DNA from: Zhengitettix transpicula
Lineage: Eukaryota > Arthropoda > Insecta > Orthoptera > Tetrigidae
Reading direction: 5' to 3'
Assembly (NCBI GenBank): GCA_037074705.1
Contig: CM073596.1
Span: 54,154,001-54,218,000 of the forward strand
Length of the DNA: 64,000 nt
Made by a program: the position numbers and the translations under genes. This document shows positions 26,201-40,629 of this stretch, one piece after another. Position 1 is the stretch's first letter; every line of letters starts with the position of its first letter. The notes under the pieces are model-generated. The model had not been told where the DNA came from. It was given only the letters and a program-made list of their open reading frames with translations, and searched no databases.

Positions 26201-29200
26201 AGGGTGAGGGATAATCGATACTCTGACCACGTGTCACTCCTAAGTCCAGAATGTGGCATGTAAGATGACAGTTTGGCAGTCGTCTCGGAAGACCAAGGGG
26301 CTTTCGAGGCAAGGAGTAGTAGAAGTAGAGGACCAGAATGGAAAAAATCTCTAACGGAAGGGGAATCGAACCCGAGACTTCCGGTCGATACGAGGTTGCT
26401 CTTTACCGTCTGAGCTATCCGAGTAGATTCCTCGTCAGGTGCGAGACTTCTCCATCCATTATTCATTGAAGTCGAAAATTTAGACGTTGAATAATGTGAT
26501 TAGTGAGGGTTCAATTCCCGGAGCGGTTGAGATTTTATTTCCCATTCTGATCCTTTAAATCAATTTCATAAGCTTTTTGGCTGGGATTTGTTTCAAAGCA
26601 TTTCTTCTCCACTCCACTTGAATTAAAACGTCTTATATTAATTAAATTTCCGGGGCATAGTCTTCTTCCAGTTAATTAGCGATAAAGGACGATTGTGCGA
26701 GTTGTTCCATCTCGCGTCAGCAATTTCCTTAAGGAAAAAAAAAATGAGCTCTCCAGTTCATCCACCTTTATCAGACGGAAGGCAAAAGACTTTTGAATAA
26801 GAGAAGACAAGCCGTCTTCTTCCTGGCGCCAAGTATTTTGTTAATTGGAAGGAAGTAGCTTGTCCGTGTTTAAGACTTGAGGGGCTCTTCATCAACTCAA
26901 AGGGGAAGAGCCCTCGACGTCCGTCCGAAAACATCAAGTCACCTTTGGGGGGGGGGGGGAAGAGAGGGATGGCCTTGCTCCTCTACGACGTCGTGACCGC
27001 TACTTCCCTAATGAAAAAACTCTCACCCTCCCTTCAGCACCTGGTCCAAATGTTGGCTTTTAGTTCCGCATTGAACCCTCCAAAGAGACGGCTGTCTTAA
27101 TCACTAGAAAAAAGGATGGTTGGGGCGGGGGATGGGGTAAGATTTAAAGGCGACGTTCTTTCTACTAATGTAGATTTTGCGGGAGAAACCTCGGCGGGAG
27201 TCAAATATTTACATTCTCCCCACAACCTCCACTATTAAACCATAACAAATTCACGTCGTTGCCCTTCAGAAATTTTCTTTATCGAAACTTAATGAGCCAT
27301 TTAGCTTACAAATATTATAGGAACCCATAAGGTAGAATTAGATGCAACTAGCGCTAGGTTAGATTTAAAACAAAATAGTATGTTTACTGAAGGAATCAAA
27401 TAATTTAACCAGTCGCCAACAGAAATTAGGGAATTTGATTGTATTAATAAATTTTAGAATAGTTTATTTAAACTTCTAAGTTTATCTACTGTAAAATGGA
27501 ATACTGTAGTATTGAGCAACATTTGTTGCTAAATAAAATCGTTAAGGATTAAACATCACTAGTAAACTCAACAATTGCCACGATCCCTAATTATTAATCT
27601 AAGCCTTCTGCTTTCTATTGTCGTTACTTTGTCCACTTACGAGTACAGTTGTGTCGCTCTAGGCTCCTCTTATCATCTCAAGAAAGGGACAAGAATTCCA
27701 GAAACGTTGGGTGGTATTTTGTCTGTATTTGTATTTCAAAACATATTTACGATTTTTTAAAAATAATAATGACTTATTTAAAGAAATTGTACGAGGAAAA
27801 AATACTGTAATAGTAAAACGAACTTTGAGAAGAAAATCTGAAAAATAACTCTAATAAGTCCCTATGGCAATATTCCTGTCGACGCATCTGGACAATCGAT
27901 TCTACATTTAAAAATAGGAAAGGTCGTCAGAATTAACGACTCAACCTTGTTCGAGAAAAAAATAGAGTTAATTTCTTTAAATATTTCTTATATAACCGAA
28001 GTTATATTAAATTCTAATAATCAAGTATTTTCAGTCTCAATATTTCTGTTTATTTTTTCACACAAAATCGTCCGTATTTTACAGCAGGAAAATCTTTTTT
28101 TTAATTATAAAACATATCTGACCATCACAATAACATAAATAGATAAATTCACGGCCTTGGATCAGATTATTCTGTTTTACTAACAAAACATTAAATTCAC
28201 GACGTTTCGTTCTCTTCTAGGACCACTTCAGGTTCAATCTACAATTTATACCAATAATACCATAATAATTTATAAAGCTTTTCTAAGAAACGTTACAAAA
28301 TATTTTAATAATTTTAATTTTCTTATTCTAATATACAAAATAGTCTGTACATGTGAGTGATCCGCATACAAATCTACACCCGTCGAGAAAATTTGAATAA
28401 TTTCTGGCACGTGTTCCTTGAAAACTGGAAACAAACACTGTGGGGGTAAGACACGACTACCACCCCCAGGGCTGGGGGTGGAAATTTTTAAACATCCTAA
28501 AACAGCCGATATTTGCGTCGAATAAATATTTTTCGGGGTAATGAGACATAGTATTTTTCCCCGATGTTTTTTTGTGTATAATTTCAACGCCTTTCAGTAT
28601 AGGAAGTGAGCACCCTGGGCTGGAAGGGCGTTCCAAGGAAATAACGCGAAAACCCCCGAGATTGGAGTCGAATCCCGGGTTATGTATGTCGCTGAGTTTA
28701 ATTATGGCAACCGGGTCAAGGCCGGGAAGTAATCTAGTAATAAATAAATGAACGGCCTTGAGTAATAAAATTGTTTATTATTTTGTATTATAATACAACT
28801 ACTGCCCCTAGGTGTGGGGGAGTGGACGCGGTTTGAAACTTTCAATATGGGAAAACCAACCAAAATCTCTAACAAAATTCTAAATTAAAGCTTTGAAAAT
28901 GACTTGCTTGGGGTAAATTATAAAAATTTAACAATAATTTCATTGATTAGTTCATTGAGTAGCTTTTTTGGAGTCTAGTTAACAAAAACGTCGATGTTGT
29001 GACATCATCAAAATAGCTGTATGAAACGTAAGCCACGACGAAGAAACTCTCAGAATAAAAAGGACGTCAACGGAGGTTCACGAGTTCCGTTTAATCTGTT
29101 CGGTACATCAGAAACGAGGAGCTTTATTTTTTATTTTCTGGTAGAGTGTGAGAGGCGGGGGAGGATACCTTTGGTGCGGCGGAAGCAGACGCTTACAACT

Positions 29201-32200
29201 AACTCCCTCCTTCCCGACGGCGACAAACAATGCAACTCAAACAAGCAACTCCCATAATGAGCTACAACTCGCGTCTAGGATTCCATCCTTCTCCCCCCTT
29301 AAGGCACTCACACGCACACACACACACACACACGTTTACATCTCTGCTGCTTTTCCGTGAACAATCCCCGAGTTTTTTTTCTCGGTCACTCACGGACGGC
29401 TTCATCCCGTCGAGTTTGTCGACGGCTCACATAATAACACTCGTATACAAAGACAAAAAAACATCCAATAGCCGCTAAGTCAGAAAAGGTTTATTTAATT
29501 ATTTTCATACTTGAAAACACATCACAAGCATTATTTTGGGACATCTTCAGGTGATATAGATTTAAAAAACACAAAAACTGAAATGATTGCAAATCTTTGC
29601 AACAGTTAGGACACTAAAACTTTGTCTCCATTTTTTTATGATTTATTTAGGAAATTACTAAACCTGAAGAGGTCCCAAATCAAGGACGAAACGTCAGTAT
29701 ATTTAACTGTATGTTAATAAACCATTTTCTGACTCAAAGCCGTTTATTTATTATAAAGTTTTAAATTAATTATTATATTAGGTTACTAAAATCTGTAAAA
29801 TATTAAAATAGCTATCAGTTTGTTTAAATTAGTTTGGACTGGACAAGTTGTGTAACACCTGACTCATAAATCTAAAATTAATATTTTTTCCCAATAAAAT
29901 GTGTTTCGATACAACTGAGCAATTTCCACTGTTAAGTTTAATTGTTTTGTAGGATTTATATACAATACTGTGTGCCCGGCGTTTCCCGAGTTGTCATAAT
30001 TAAACTTAACGACTTCCATAACCATGGATTTGACTCTAATCTCGGATGTTTTTGCGTCATTTTTATGTAACACTCATACACTTCCATCCCTAATGGCGAT
30101 CCTCTCCCATGCGTAAAGGGGTTGAAATTATACACAAAAATATCTGAAGAAACGCTATTTCATTGACCCCAAAAACTTTTCATTTGACTAAAAATATGGC
30201 GATTTTAACGTGTTTCGAAATTTCCCCTCGGGGATAAAATGCAAGATGAATGTCATAATTAAACTCAAAGTCATTCATAATCCCTAATTTGATTCCTATC
30301 TCAATTTTTTTCACTTCACTTTATTTTTATGTACCTCTAAGGGTGTTTTCTCCTCCAATAATCAAAATGGTAGAAATTTTACACAATCAATATCGGGAGA
30401 AAAACTATCAATTTAATTCACCCCGTATTTATTTGTCGCAAATATCGACAGTTTTAGGATGTTTGAAAATTTACACACCCCCGCCCCTGAAGCATACACA
30501 CAAAACACTTTTATTTATTAGAAATCGGTTTGCTACTTAAGTTTAATTTTATCTTCTAAGTTGATTATTGGACTTATTTTCTGGATTTAAGTTTAATTTA
30601 ATTTCATTGATCCTATTTTTTTATTTTACTTATTTAGGTGTTAATTTGTTCATATATGTTAAGTCACATTCATTGCCCCTTCCCCCTACCCCGCTATAAT
30701 GGAATTATTTCAATCCGGTTATTTTATTTTCTTCGGGTTATCCAGTTCCGGTTTGACTGAACTGTTTACAGCTAAGCGATTGCGTCCGTGCGAGTGGGAA
30801 CGATTTTTCAGGGGAAGGAAAAAACGAAATAAAACCATTTAGCACGTGACAATTACGTTACACTCTTTAACAACGTTTTCCCCACTCGAATACTCGTCTG
30901 CGGGTCCGGTGGAATGATAAAAGTAGATTAGCGATGATCTGGCAAATTGTTTCCGACACACGCGTCTGAATTGCAATCGGTTCTCCACGGCCAAAATAAA
31001 TTTTGTTTTTTAAAAAAGGTGAAGCTGCCGTGAAAGGTTTCGAATTCCGTCAACCTGATAAAGTCTTAAATTAGGGACGAGACGTAGTGTTTGTTCTGTT
31101 GAAATTTTATTTCAGTGTGGATGGTTGATATTAAACTTGTTATGACTTATTGGGCCATTATTCTGTTACTAAACGTCATATAAAATACCTATTTTGTATT
31201 TAATATTTGTTTTTCTTTTCAGGTATTTGCCTGCCCGTGATCGTAAGCTTCTGTCATTACCACAAGATCCCGTATAACTTCACCATGTTTCCCAATTACA
31301 TGGGACACTTCACTCAAAGGGACGCTCAACAGGTAAGCGGCTATAGGGGGAACTTTGCCTTAAGTCGTCTTTCACACACACACACTAATGACGTCAGCGA
31401 TGAGGACTCTGGTAGCTTTAATTGATCGTTAATAAGTGTATAAACATACATGTTAAAAAAAATTTCATCAATATCGAAATTTTTTCTAAGAAAACCAAGG
31501 AACAATTTCCCCACTTTGGGCGCCATATTATGTGGTAGTTTCTCCCGTGCTTTTATTTTCCTGTTATTCAGATTTAAAATCTTTGTCTCGCAGTTTCTTA
31601 ACTTCCATCCACTGTAACTCCTGCTAACATCAATTTGTAATGCCAGACTCAGTCGTATAGTGATTAACGTATCTTTCAGCTGCGTAATCATGCCATTAAA
31701 TTATACTTTGTCTCGTATATTATGTGGACACAAGACTAATTATTATTAGTCATAAAAATTTATTGTCAATTTTATCAATACAACAGTTGACAAATACAAC
31801 GTTTCAGCCCTGATTGGGACCTCTTCCAGACTTATTTGATAAAAGTCAGTAATTTTGTTGTTGTTTTTAGGAACTGGAGGTTTACGACGTTGTGGTTGAT
31901 GTCCGCTGTTACGAGCTGGCCGCTCTGTTCCTGTGTTCCGTGTTCGTGCCCAAGTGCGGACCTACGGGTCAGCTCGTGAGGCCCTGCAGGAGTCTCTGCT
32001 ACGGTAAATAGTCTGTATTTATCAGACAAAAATTTTCTGTTAATTTTACTCCCCCGGTGACGGCGGTACTTTGCTTTGTGTCTTGCAGAGACGAAACGGA
32101 GGTGCGGTTTCTTCCTGGAGGTATTTGGCCTGACCTTACCGGAATACCTGGACTGCGGGCTCTTTCCCGAATCCCAGGACACGGACATCTGCGTGGGCCA

Positions 32201-35200
32201 CCAGGAGGTCATCGAGGCAGAGCTGAGAGCGCAGAAGCCTGGTGAGTCTGGTCGTTTACCACACAGACTGCTCTATACCAAACCATTCACCCTCACTCAC
32301 GAACGTTCAACCTGTAAATACCCCAAGTGTTTGCTTAATGTTTAGTTATTATGTTGATGTTTGCTATTAAACTCAAGGGTCCTGCCGTCGAGACTCCAGC
32401 CAGAAATACATACATGGAATACAAACAACAGAGATATAATGATGGCCCAAGGGAATGTAGAATATAAAAATTTGAATCCATAAATAAAATTAATAATTCA
32501 GCCACCTTAAAAAAATTCTATTCGTCGTCAAATATATTTACAGGACCATTAATTGTGCTGTATTTATTAAGTAGTGTGTCTGTTATATTTATGAGAAAGT
32601 AATTTTGTGTATATATGCTACTTCCCGTTTTTTATCTGATTCCTTCACCATGTAAACGCTGTTAATATTTATTGTCAGTTTATATTAGCTTGCAAATTTT
32701 TTGACAATGGTGAATTAGCAATCATTCTTCAGTTCTTCCATTATATGTCTTGCTGTCTCTCTGCCTTCTCATTTCTCCTTTTCCACGTTGATTTTTTTTT
32801 CTCTATGTTGTGCATCTACTATTTTCATTTGTTCTTCAGCCATTTTTATTCCCAATTATTCAGTCAATTGCGAATTCCCGTAAAATTCTAGTAACCATAA
32901 CGTAACCATTTCTGGGAAATTGTTGCTCTTGGAACGTTAATTAACTGTCTGACTGGATAACGTTTATAAATCATTCATATTGTTACACGTACGTGTATCA
33001 TTGTTTGAGTGAAAATATATCCAAGGCCCGTGAAATCTGAGAGCAAATATACATATAATATTTTATAAATAAATAACCAATATGTCAGAAAGGTTTATTA
33101 ATTTTTGAATGCAACGTTTCGTCCACAATTTTGGGACTTCTTCAAGTAATCAGGTAAAATATCCCAAAAATGTGGGCAAAACGTTGTATTCAAATGAAGT
33201 TTTGGTTTAATAATTTGTTCTGACATTTATTTATAAAAGATAATTGTCAGATTATATAAAAGAAATTATATTTTATAATTAACAATCTGTACGACTTATA
33301 TTACACAATTCCATTAGCATCAAAACAGGATACGATTGGCCTTAACAACATCTGTGATTTTCTATTACAGAATCTCTGACACGTTAGGTCTTTGTTTCTC
33401 ATATGGTCAAGTACATTTAGACTTTGAGAAAGACATATTCAAAGTGCAACACGTAAGTTTAAAAAATTATCAGTCTAGGTCAAAGTTCTTTAAAAAAAGT
33501 AATTAACATACTGAAGTTAATTATAAAATAATGAAAAAGATGAACCAGCAATCAAAAACGCATAGTATAACAGAGATACACAAGCTTAAATAAGTATTTA
33601 TTATTTAAAGTGTCCCTTAATTTTGGATTGTTTTTCGGTTAATGAAAAATTAAATGTGCGTGATTACTCGTTTATAATAGTGGTGACAGAATGAGATCGC
33701 CATTTTAATGGCTCAGTTTATGCCGCTGTCGCGTAAAAAGCGAATTTAAATCACCACAATCCTTAATGTCGATGGTTTCAAATGATACGCCATTCCGCTG
33801 GAGCCGTTATCGGTGGAAAATAATTGAAATAAAAATTAGAAAACCACTGCGGATTATAATGTTTAATGGGAGGAAGGGAAATTGAGGCGTGATTTATAAG
33901 ATCGGAACGTGAAATAAGAGGCCGGCGTAATCTACCGATCAAGACGTTGTAACTCGAAGCCCGCGAATAAAATATATGGTGTCATAAACTACGCCAGTCA
34001 CGGTAATGGCGTCGGTAGCCGAGCTAGAAAGACGACACTTGCGCTAGTACCGTCGGGAAACGCGACAGTAATTGGCAACCCTGTCACTGTCACATTCGTA
34101 CCGATGCCCCCAGTGTCGCGGAACGGAATTTTCAGGCCAGAAATCATTTTTTGGTCCTCTTAGTTGCCTTTTGAGACATGGTATTTATTTTCGCCATTTT
34201 AAATCCACAATTCGGTTTTTTAATTTTAAAAACCCCCTTGTCTACTCTGATGCAGCTTCTCCTGCCCTAAACAGCCATTAATATCTCCTTTCACGGCTGA
34301 CATCGTCCCAAATATCGTCTGCTTGATCTTCAATTTATTATTAGAATTAATATGTTTGTTATTTTACAAATTAGTTGTTGTGACTGTATAATATATATAA
34401 ACAGACTGACAGAGATAATTATTTTAAATAAAATTTAAATTAAAAAAAAAATAATGAAAATAAGTCCGTCAGTTTTTAAAATGTGACATGTCCTTTATTA
34501 ATGGGTTGGCTTTCTATATTTAAAAATTCCCCCCTGTCAATGTTTACGGAAATTAGATTATCTCTTTATCTTCAGAGTAACACGCCTGAAAAATAAATTA
34601 AATGTTTAGTGACAGCCATCAATAGTGAACCCCCTCATTTATTTGATTAAATATTTTCATATGAAATATCTCAAAGTCAACGTCGAGCTACATTCCTTTA
34701 AAACAATAAAACATTACAGCCTAATTATATTTAATGATTTTATCACTTATTTCAAAAACGTCGCAATGGTCTACGGTTTAATTGACAAATCCCGACCCGA
34801 AAATATGAAAATAAAAATGACGTACCGCGGGTCAGTATAATCAGTATTACTTTGCATATTTCCGTAACTTCATAATAGTTTCAGGCATTTTATGGCAATT
34901 TTTTTAGAGTGACAGGCTGCATAACGGTAATCCACGTGATGGCAACTCCCTTTAATATCACAGGAAAAAATTTGTGTCCGGTAGATTTAATCAAGAAATA
35001 TATCAACTATATTAATACAACAAAATAAAATCTAACAACTTTCACCATGAGACCTACTGCATAAAAAATCTCCATTCTTCCATTAATAATGAATCTACAT
35101 TTTTAATTAATATTGATATCAAGGGAAATTCTACGGTCAAGAGGCAAAACTTTGAGAGCTTACTAAAACTCTTTTTTTCCCTCAAGAATATAGCATTTAT

Positions 35201-38200
35201 AATAAAAGATGAATAATTGATAAACAGTTAAATTTTTATAATTTTAATAATGTTTTTAATCAATCATAAATTTAAACTTAAAAACTAATTCTTAATTTTC
35301 AATTTTGTAGGACCTTTCGGCCGTTTTGCCATATTCGTCTCTTCAAATCATGCAGTTAGGAGGATGAAATTAGGCACTTTAAACAGAGAAAGTGACATTA
35401 TGAATCTGAGCGACCCCGTAAACGATTTATTCGACCCCCAATATAGGCCGTTACCGCATATTTTGAAAATGTTACCCCCATAGGGGTGTTAGAGTTCTCT
35501 TGAATCCACAGGTTTTGTTCCTGGATTGTAAGTGATACGTGTATCAAGTTTGGTTAAAATTGATCCACGCATTAATCCTGGCAGATCGCACACTGTAGTA
35601 ACTCGTGACAGTGGCATAAGGCAGTTGAGAGGGATGAGGATTGTGTGAGGAAATTAATTTTTTTCCTAAGGGATGTATCTGCACACTGCAAAAATAGGAA
35701 AACTGTAGAATTAAAATGTAATTTAAAAATAAATATTGTATATATATATATATATATATATACTGTGATAATTGATTTAGAACTTTATATGATATTAGTA
35801 AAAGAAGAGGAGGAAGGTTGGTTGCTAAGCAACAGCTTTTGTTTTTGTGAAATATTATTATCTTTGGAGACTTTGAAGCGTGAGGGATTTTGTAAAAACG
35901 AGAGAAATGAAATTTAATGTAATTTATTTACATTGCGAGAAATAAAAAATTATACACGCCTAAGTGAATAAAGAGAGTTTTATGCTTCTACTAAAAACTG
36001 TAAAGTAATAATAATTGTGGTTTTGACAATTTTGTGTAAAAAATATCTGGCGCCCAAGGAATAAAATAATATAGTGCTGAGTTTCCCGGGCGGGTATAAC
36101 TAAAGAAGAATAGTGACTTCTTATATATATATATATATGTCATAAAATTTAAATTATTTTTTGAAAAACTTTTTTATTTGAGCAAATGAATATAGCCGAA
36201 ACCTCACAAAATTCTACATCAATGTTATGAAAATAAAGAATTCGTTTTTTTGTTTCATTTTAATTATGGGCTGATAAAACATTGGGGTGAATTATAAAAA
36301 TTTAATAAATTAAATTCGAGAATTTCCTGTTCCACCACAGTAGAAGTATTTTAGACTGAGAGTTTACCTGCGTTGTTGCGCAACGCGACACCAAAGTTGT
36401 TAATTCCACGTCAGACAACGGCCCTGCAAGGTAATATTCGACAGTTTTGAGGACGTCACATCGTCGGCGGCGTCTCATAAATATCGTGTTAACGAAGTTT
36501 CCCACACAAACTATCTTCCTTCGATATCGAAGCAATTTCGGTAATATTCAGGTAAGGAAAGGGCCTGTCAAACGAGAAACCCCGCGCTTCGTAGAGGAAA
36601 CTTACCACTTGCCTCCTTATCCTGACAACTTTGAAAAACTATAAAGGAGGAGGGGCGAGGAGGTGGGGTGGTGGTAGTAAGCGAAAGGCACAAAGCTCAA
36701 AGTTGCGCTCCGGGGGGCCGCAAAGACGGGAAAATGTAAGAGCAAAAGTCCAACCTCCGTTAGAGATCTGCAATATGTCAACGACTGTTGTATAACATTC
36801 ATGCTCCTTAAGACTTCAATCTTTTTTTAACAACAACAACAACAAAAACAAGACTGACAGGAGTCTAAGAAATATACAGAAACCTATGCCGTGGCGAATT
36901 CATATAAAAAAATTGCCTTGTTCATTGCCTTACATGTGAAAAATGTCAAGTAGGGGTGTTTCTATGGTGTTTATATCCTTATCGGAATCGTTTAAATCAG
37001 TCTCCCAATTAAAAAAAAAGAAAATATATTTTAATAAATTTCTTCCAAGTTATTTATTAATTTTAAATTACGGGAGCTTTTGCCGATAGACGTCTATTAT
37101 AATAAAGTCGATACACCGTAGCATTTTTTTAAAATATTTCCTTGTAAGAATCACACAGCTTCATTCCAAAAGCACAGTCCCCATATCTCAACGCAATAAT
37201 ATATATATATATATATATACGTTGTGGTAACCTCCTAGGAGAAATAGAAGCCTCAAGTTACGGTGCCAATTAATGTGGTAACCTTTAAAATATATTTTTT
37301 AATTTATTATTTAAAACAAATCATTAACAGAACCTTTAAACTGTGGACGGAATTTGTGAAATAAATTATTACTCAAGAATTCATCATATTTGAGAATTCA
37401 GAAATTTATTAAAAATTTAATATTTTCATTCAATTATTTTCAGACCAAAAAGCACCTTCTAATTTTTTTAAACCATACTGTACGACGAATTATCCAATTT
37501 CATGAATTCCAAGAACTTATTAAAAGTGTAAATTTTATGTACATATTCTGAATGTATTCCAAGACATGCTCTTAAAAAACTGTTTCAAGTAATTTATATT
37601 TGAATTATCTAGAGTTTGTTCTGTGTTTCCTTATACTCGTCGATAGGAAACTAAATTCAGGTCAGTCATTATGTCATGCGTAATTTGTATTTCCATTTAG
37701 TTGTAGCGTTTCCGGACTTTGTAAATTATTTAAATTCCGACACCGACACGTTCCACAAAGGGCCAATGTTCTCTCAGTGACTGGTCAGAGATTCCCCTAA
37801 TCATTTAATCGAAGCAAATACATAAATTAGGGACGAAGGAGTTTAACAACCTTAAGCCTTTTAGGAGAGATACGAAGGGGCTACCTTTGGGTATGCCTTT
37901 TCCTCTCCGTTTTTGAACTAAGGTTCCCACAAGCCGAGGCACCTCGGCCTGTTTTGAGAGGTGTATGTTCCGGGGTCGCAGACCTTGGGCATACGGTAAG
38001 AGTTGTCCGCTATTCCCATTGGAATAGTCGGCCAGCTGCCTCCTAAACTGGTCGAGGCACGGAGAAGGGAATGCTGCGTCCCCACAGCAAACTCCTCTCC
38101 CGCTATCGGAAGGGCGTGGGACAAGTACCCAATGCCCGACCTACCTGATGCAGGTTTTTCTAGGGTTTTCCCTGCATTTCTTTAGGCGAATGCCGGGTAG

Positions 38201-40591
38201 GATCCTTAAAATACAGCTCGGGGGCCCTAGTTAACCCTTGGCTACCTTCCTCTACGCTTCTGCATCCCCGCTTTCAAATCCCTTCCTATTCTATTAAAGG
38301 GGAGTTGCCCAACGTGGATTACCCTCATGTAGCCTGTTGCCCTAAAAAAATAAAAAATAAAAATAATAATAAAATTTAACAACCTGGGCAGGGAAATCAG
38401 AATAATATTATTAAAAAAATTTTTTTTAGAGTTTGTAAGTACGAAGGAGGGCAATATCGGTTGTGGCAATCGCCCGGTGGGGGTGAAAAGCCCGTCATAT
38501 CGATCAACTAAGCCAAAGTCACTCGCCCACCACTTATAAAACACTTCCCTATCCATTTCCCTCCCTGTGAGGCCGACCTCATGCACTAATCTGTTAATTA
38601 ACTTGCGCCATCGACACTTACACACTACCCCCCCCCCCCACAGATGGTTCGTGAAATAATATAATCACTGACAAAAATAATGTGGGGAAATTTTATCAAC
38701 AATTTGGCAACAGCTAAATTTGACTCAGTTTCCAAAGCGACATTGATCTCAACGTTTCATCCAATATTTTGGGACATCTTCAAGTGATACAGATTAAAAA
38801 ATACCACCTATTTTTTCTTCCTACAAGGACTTGTAGTTATTTATAATACCAAAAATTGTCCTTATTGTTTATTTATAAATTCGTGTATTTAATGCATGTA
38901 GCTTTATGATACTGGCATTATCAACTATAAAACATACAATAATTTATATAACAACAGCAGCAGCAATATAAAACATTGTTGTTATATATAAATGAAATCA
39001 ATATCAGTTATTGTATGTTTTCTAATTGATAATGCCAGTAGCCGAAAGCATTTCAGGGTAATTTTGATAACTGCCGCGTGCAGTCACCAGGTCAACGTTC
39101 CAAATTCTCCTCTTTCAACTTCACCCCACCACCAATTATCCTTCTGGAACACAAACATTTATAACCGATCCAAATTCACGTCTCAAGACTCACGCATCGT
39201 CCGAGTGAGGTTTCGCTAGATGTTTGCTAATTGGCGAGGATAGTCCAGTGGTTAGGACAATGGTGAAGCTGCCGCCGCCTCTGCTGTCTGCAATTTCTTT
39301 AAGAGCTTCAGCGTGACGTGTCAGCTCTCGTCTCAAACGAGTAATGAGACTTGGACTCTCGGCCCAAAGTCATAAAGTGGGAAGGAATCTCTCCGTCTCA
39401 AGACCGAGCTAGTTCAAGACGTAGTTTGTACTCAGACGTGGACAAGACAGATTCTAATAATTGCAAGTGTTGAAAGTTATGGTGTCAGGCGAAATAAGGA
39501 TGAGACGGGAATAGCTGAAGGAAGAAGAAAGCCTTAAATGTGCTTTAAATAAATATATCATCACAGTTTATTACGTGATTTATCACTTTAATATGAAATA
39601 CATTTTGTTGTACCCCTTAAACAATATATACTATTAAAATTACAAAATTTGTTTGTTAATATTTTCCAAAGACTTGTGACAGAAATCCATTGAAGTTTGT
39701 CCTTCAATGCTAATGACCAATTAATAATAAGAAAAATAGCTAAATACAAACAAAAGTTGTGATCTACTTTTCTTAGTATTAATTTTCAAAACAGACGTAA
39801 AATTTTTTCATGCTAATTTCCAATGCTTTAACACTGATTCAAAATAATTTTAAATTTAAATACCTTTTCTGCTATTGTTTTAATCAGTCCGTGTTTTCAA
39901 ATTTAATTTTTAATTTAGTCTGAATCTTTCGGTAATTTGCCATACATACATACACCCTGGCGTGTTACAGCCCTTGCAGGGCTAGAGCCTGCCTCACTAT
40001 CGAAGCCCACTATCTTCTATCTCTTGCTTTCCTCCTCCATCCTCTTATGTCCAACTCCTTCATATGTTCCTCTACATTCTCCACCCATTTCTTTCTTAAT
40101 CTGCCTACACAACCTTCTTCCTCCTGGTTTTCCTTTCCATATTCTTTGTAGTAGGGTTCCCTCCTCACTCCTTTCCACATGCCCTGCCCATCTAAGTCTT
40201 GCACTCCTTATCAAGCTCACAATTTGGGGATCACCATAGAGTTCATAGAGTTCTTTGTTAGTTCTGATTCTCCATTCCTCATTTTCATACTTAGGCCCAT
40301 AAATTCTTCGTATAGGTAATTTGCCATAGTCCCATTTAATGTCAGAAATATATATTGAAAATTTGGCATTATTAAATCGTTATTATAGGGAAAATATACG
40401 TTGATGTATATTTCATAATTAATTTTGTAATTTGGTCGCCTTCTGTCCGTAATATAATAAACAAATATGCCTTATTAATGACAATAAAAGGAAAAAGAAA
40501 ATTTTAACGGAAATTCAATACGAGATAATAGTGCTTTTATCTGTAGATGATAACGACAAGATCAAAATATTTGAATATCTATCTATATATA

Positions 40592-40629
<38 letters not shown>

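Noticed and set aside
26095..26466. A 123-codon - strand ORF
   Set aside because: It crosses two different SINEs.
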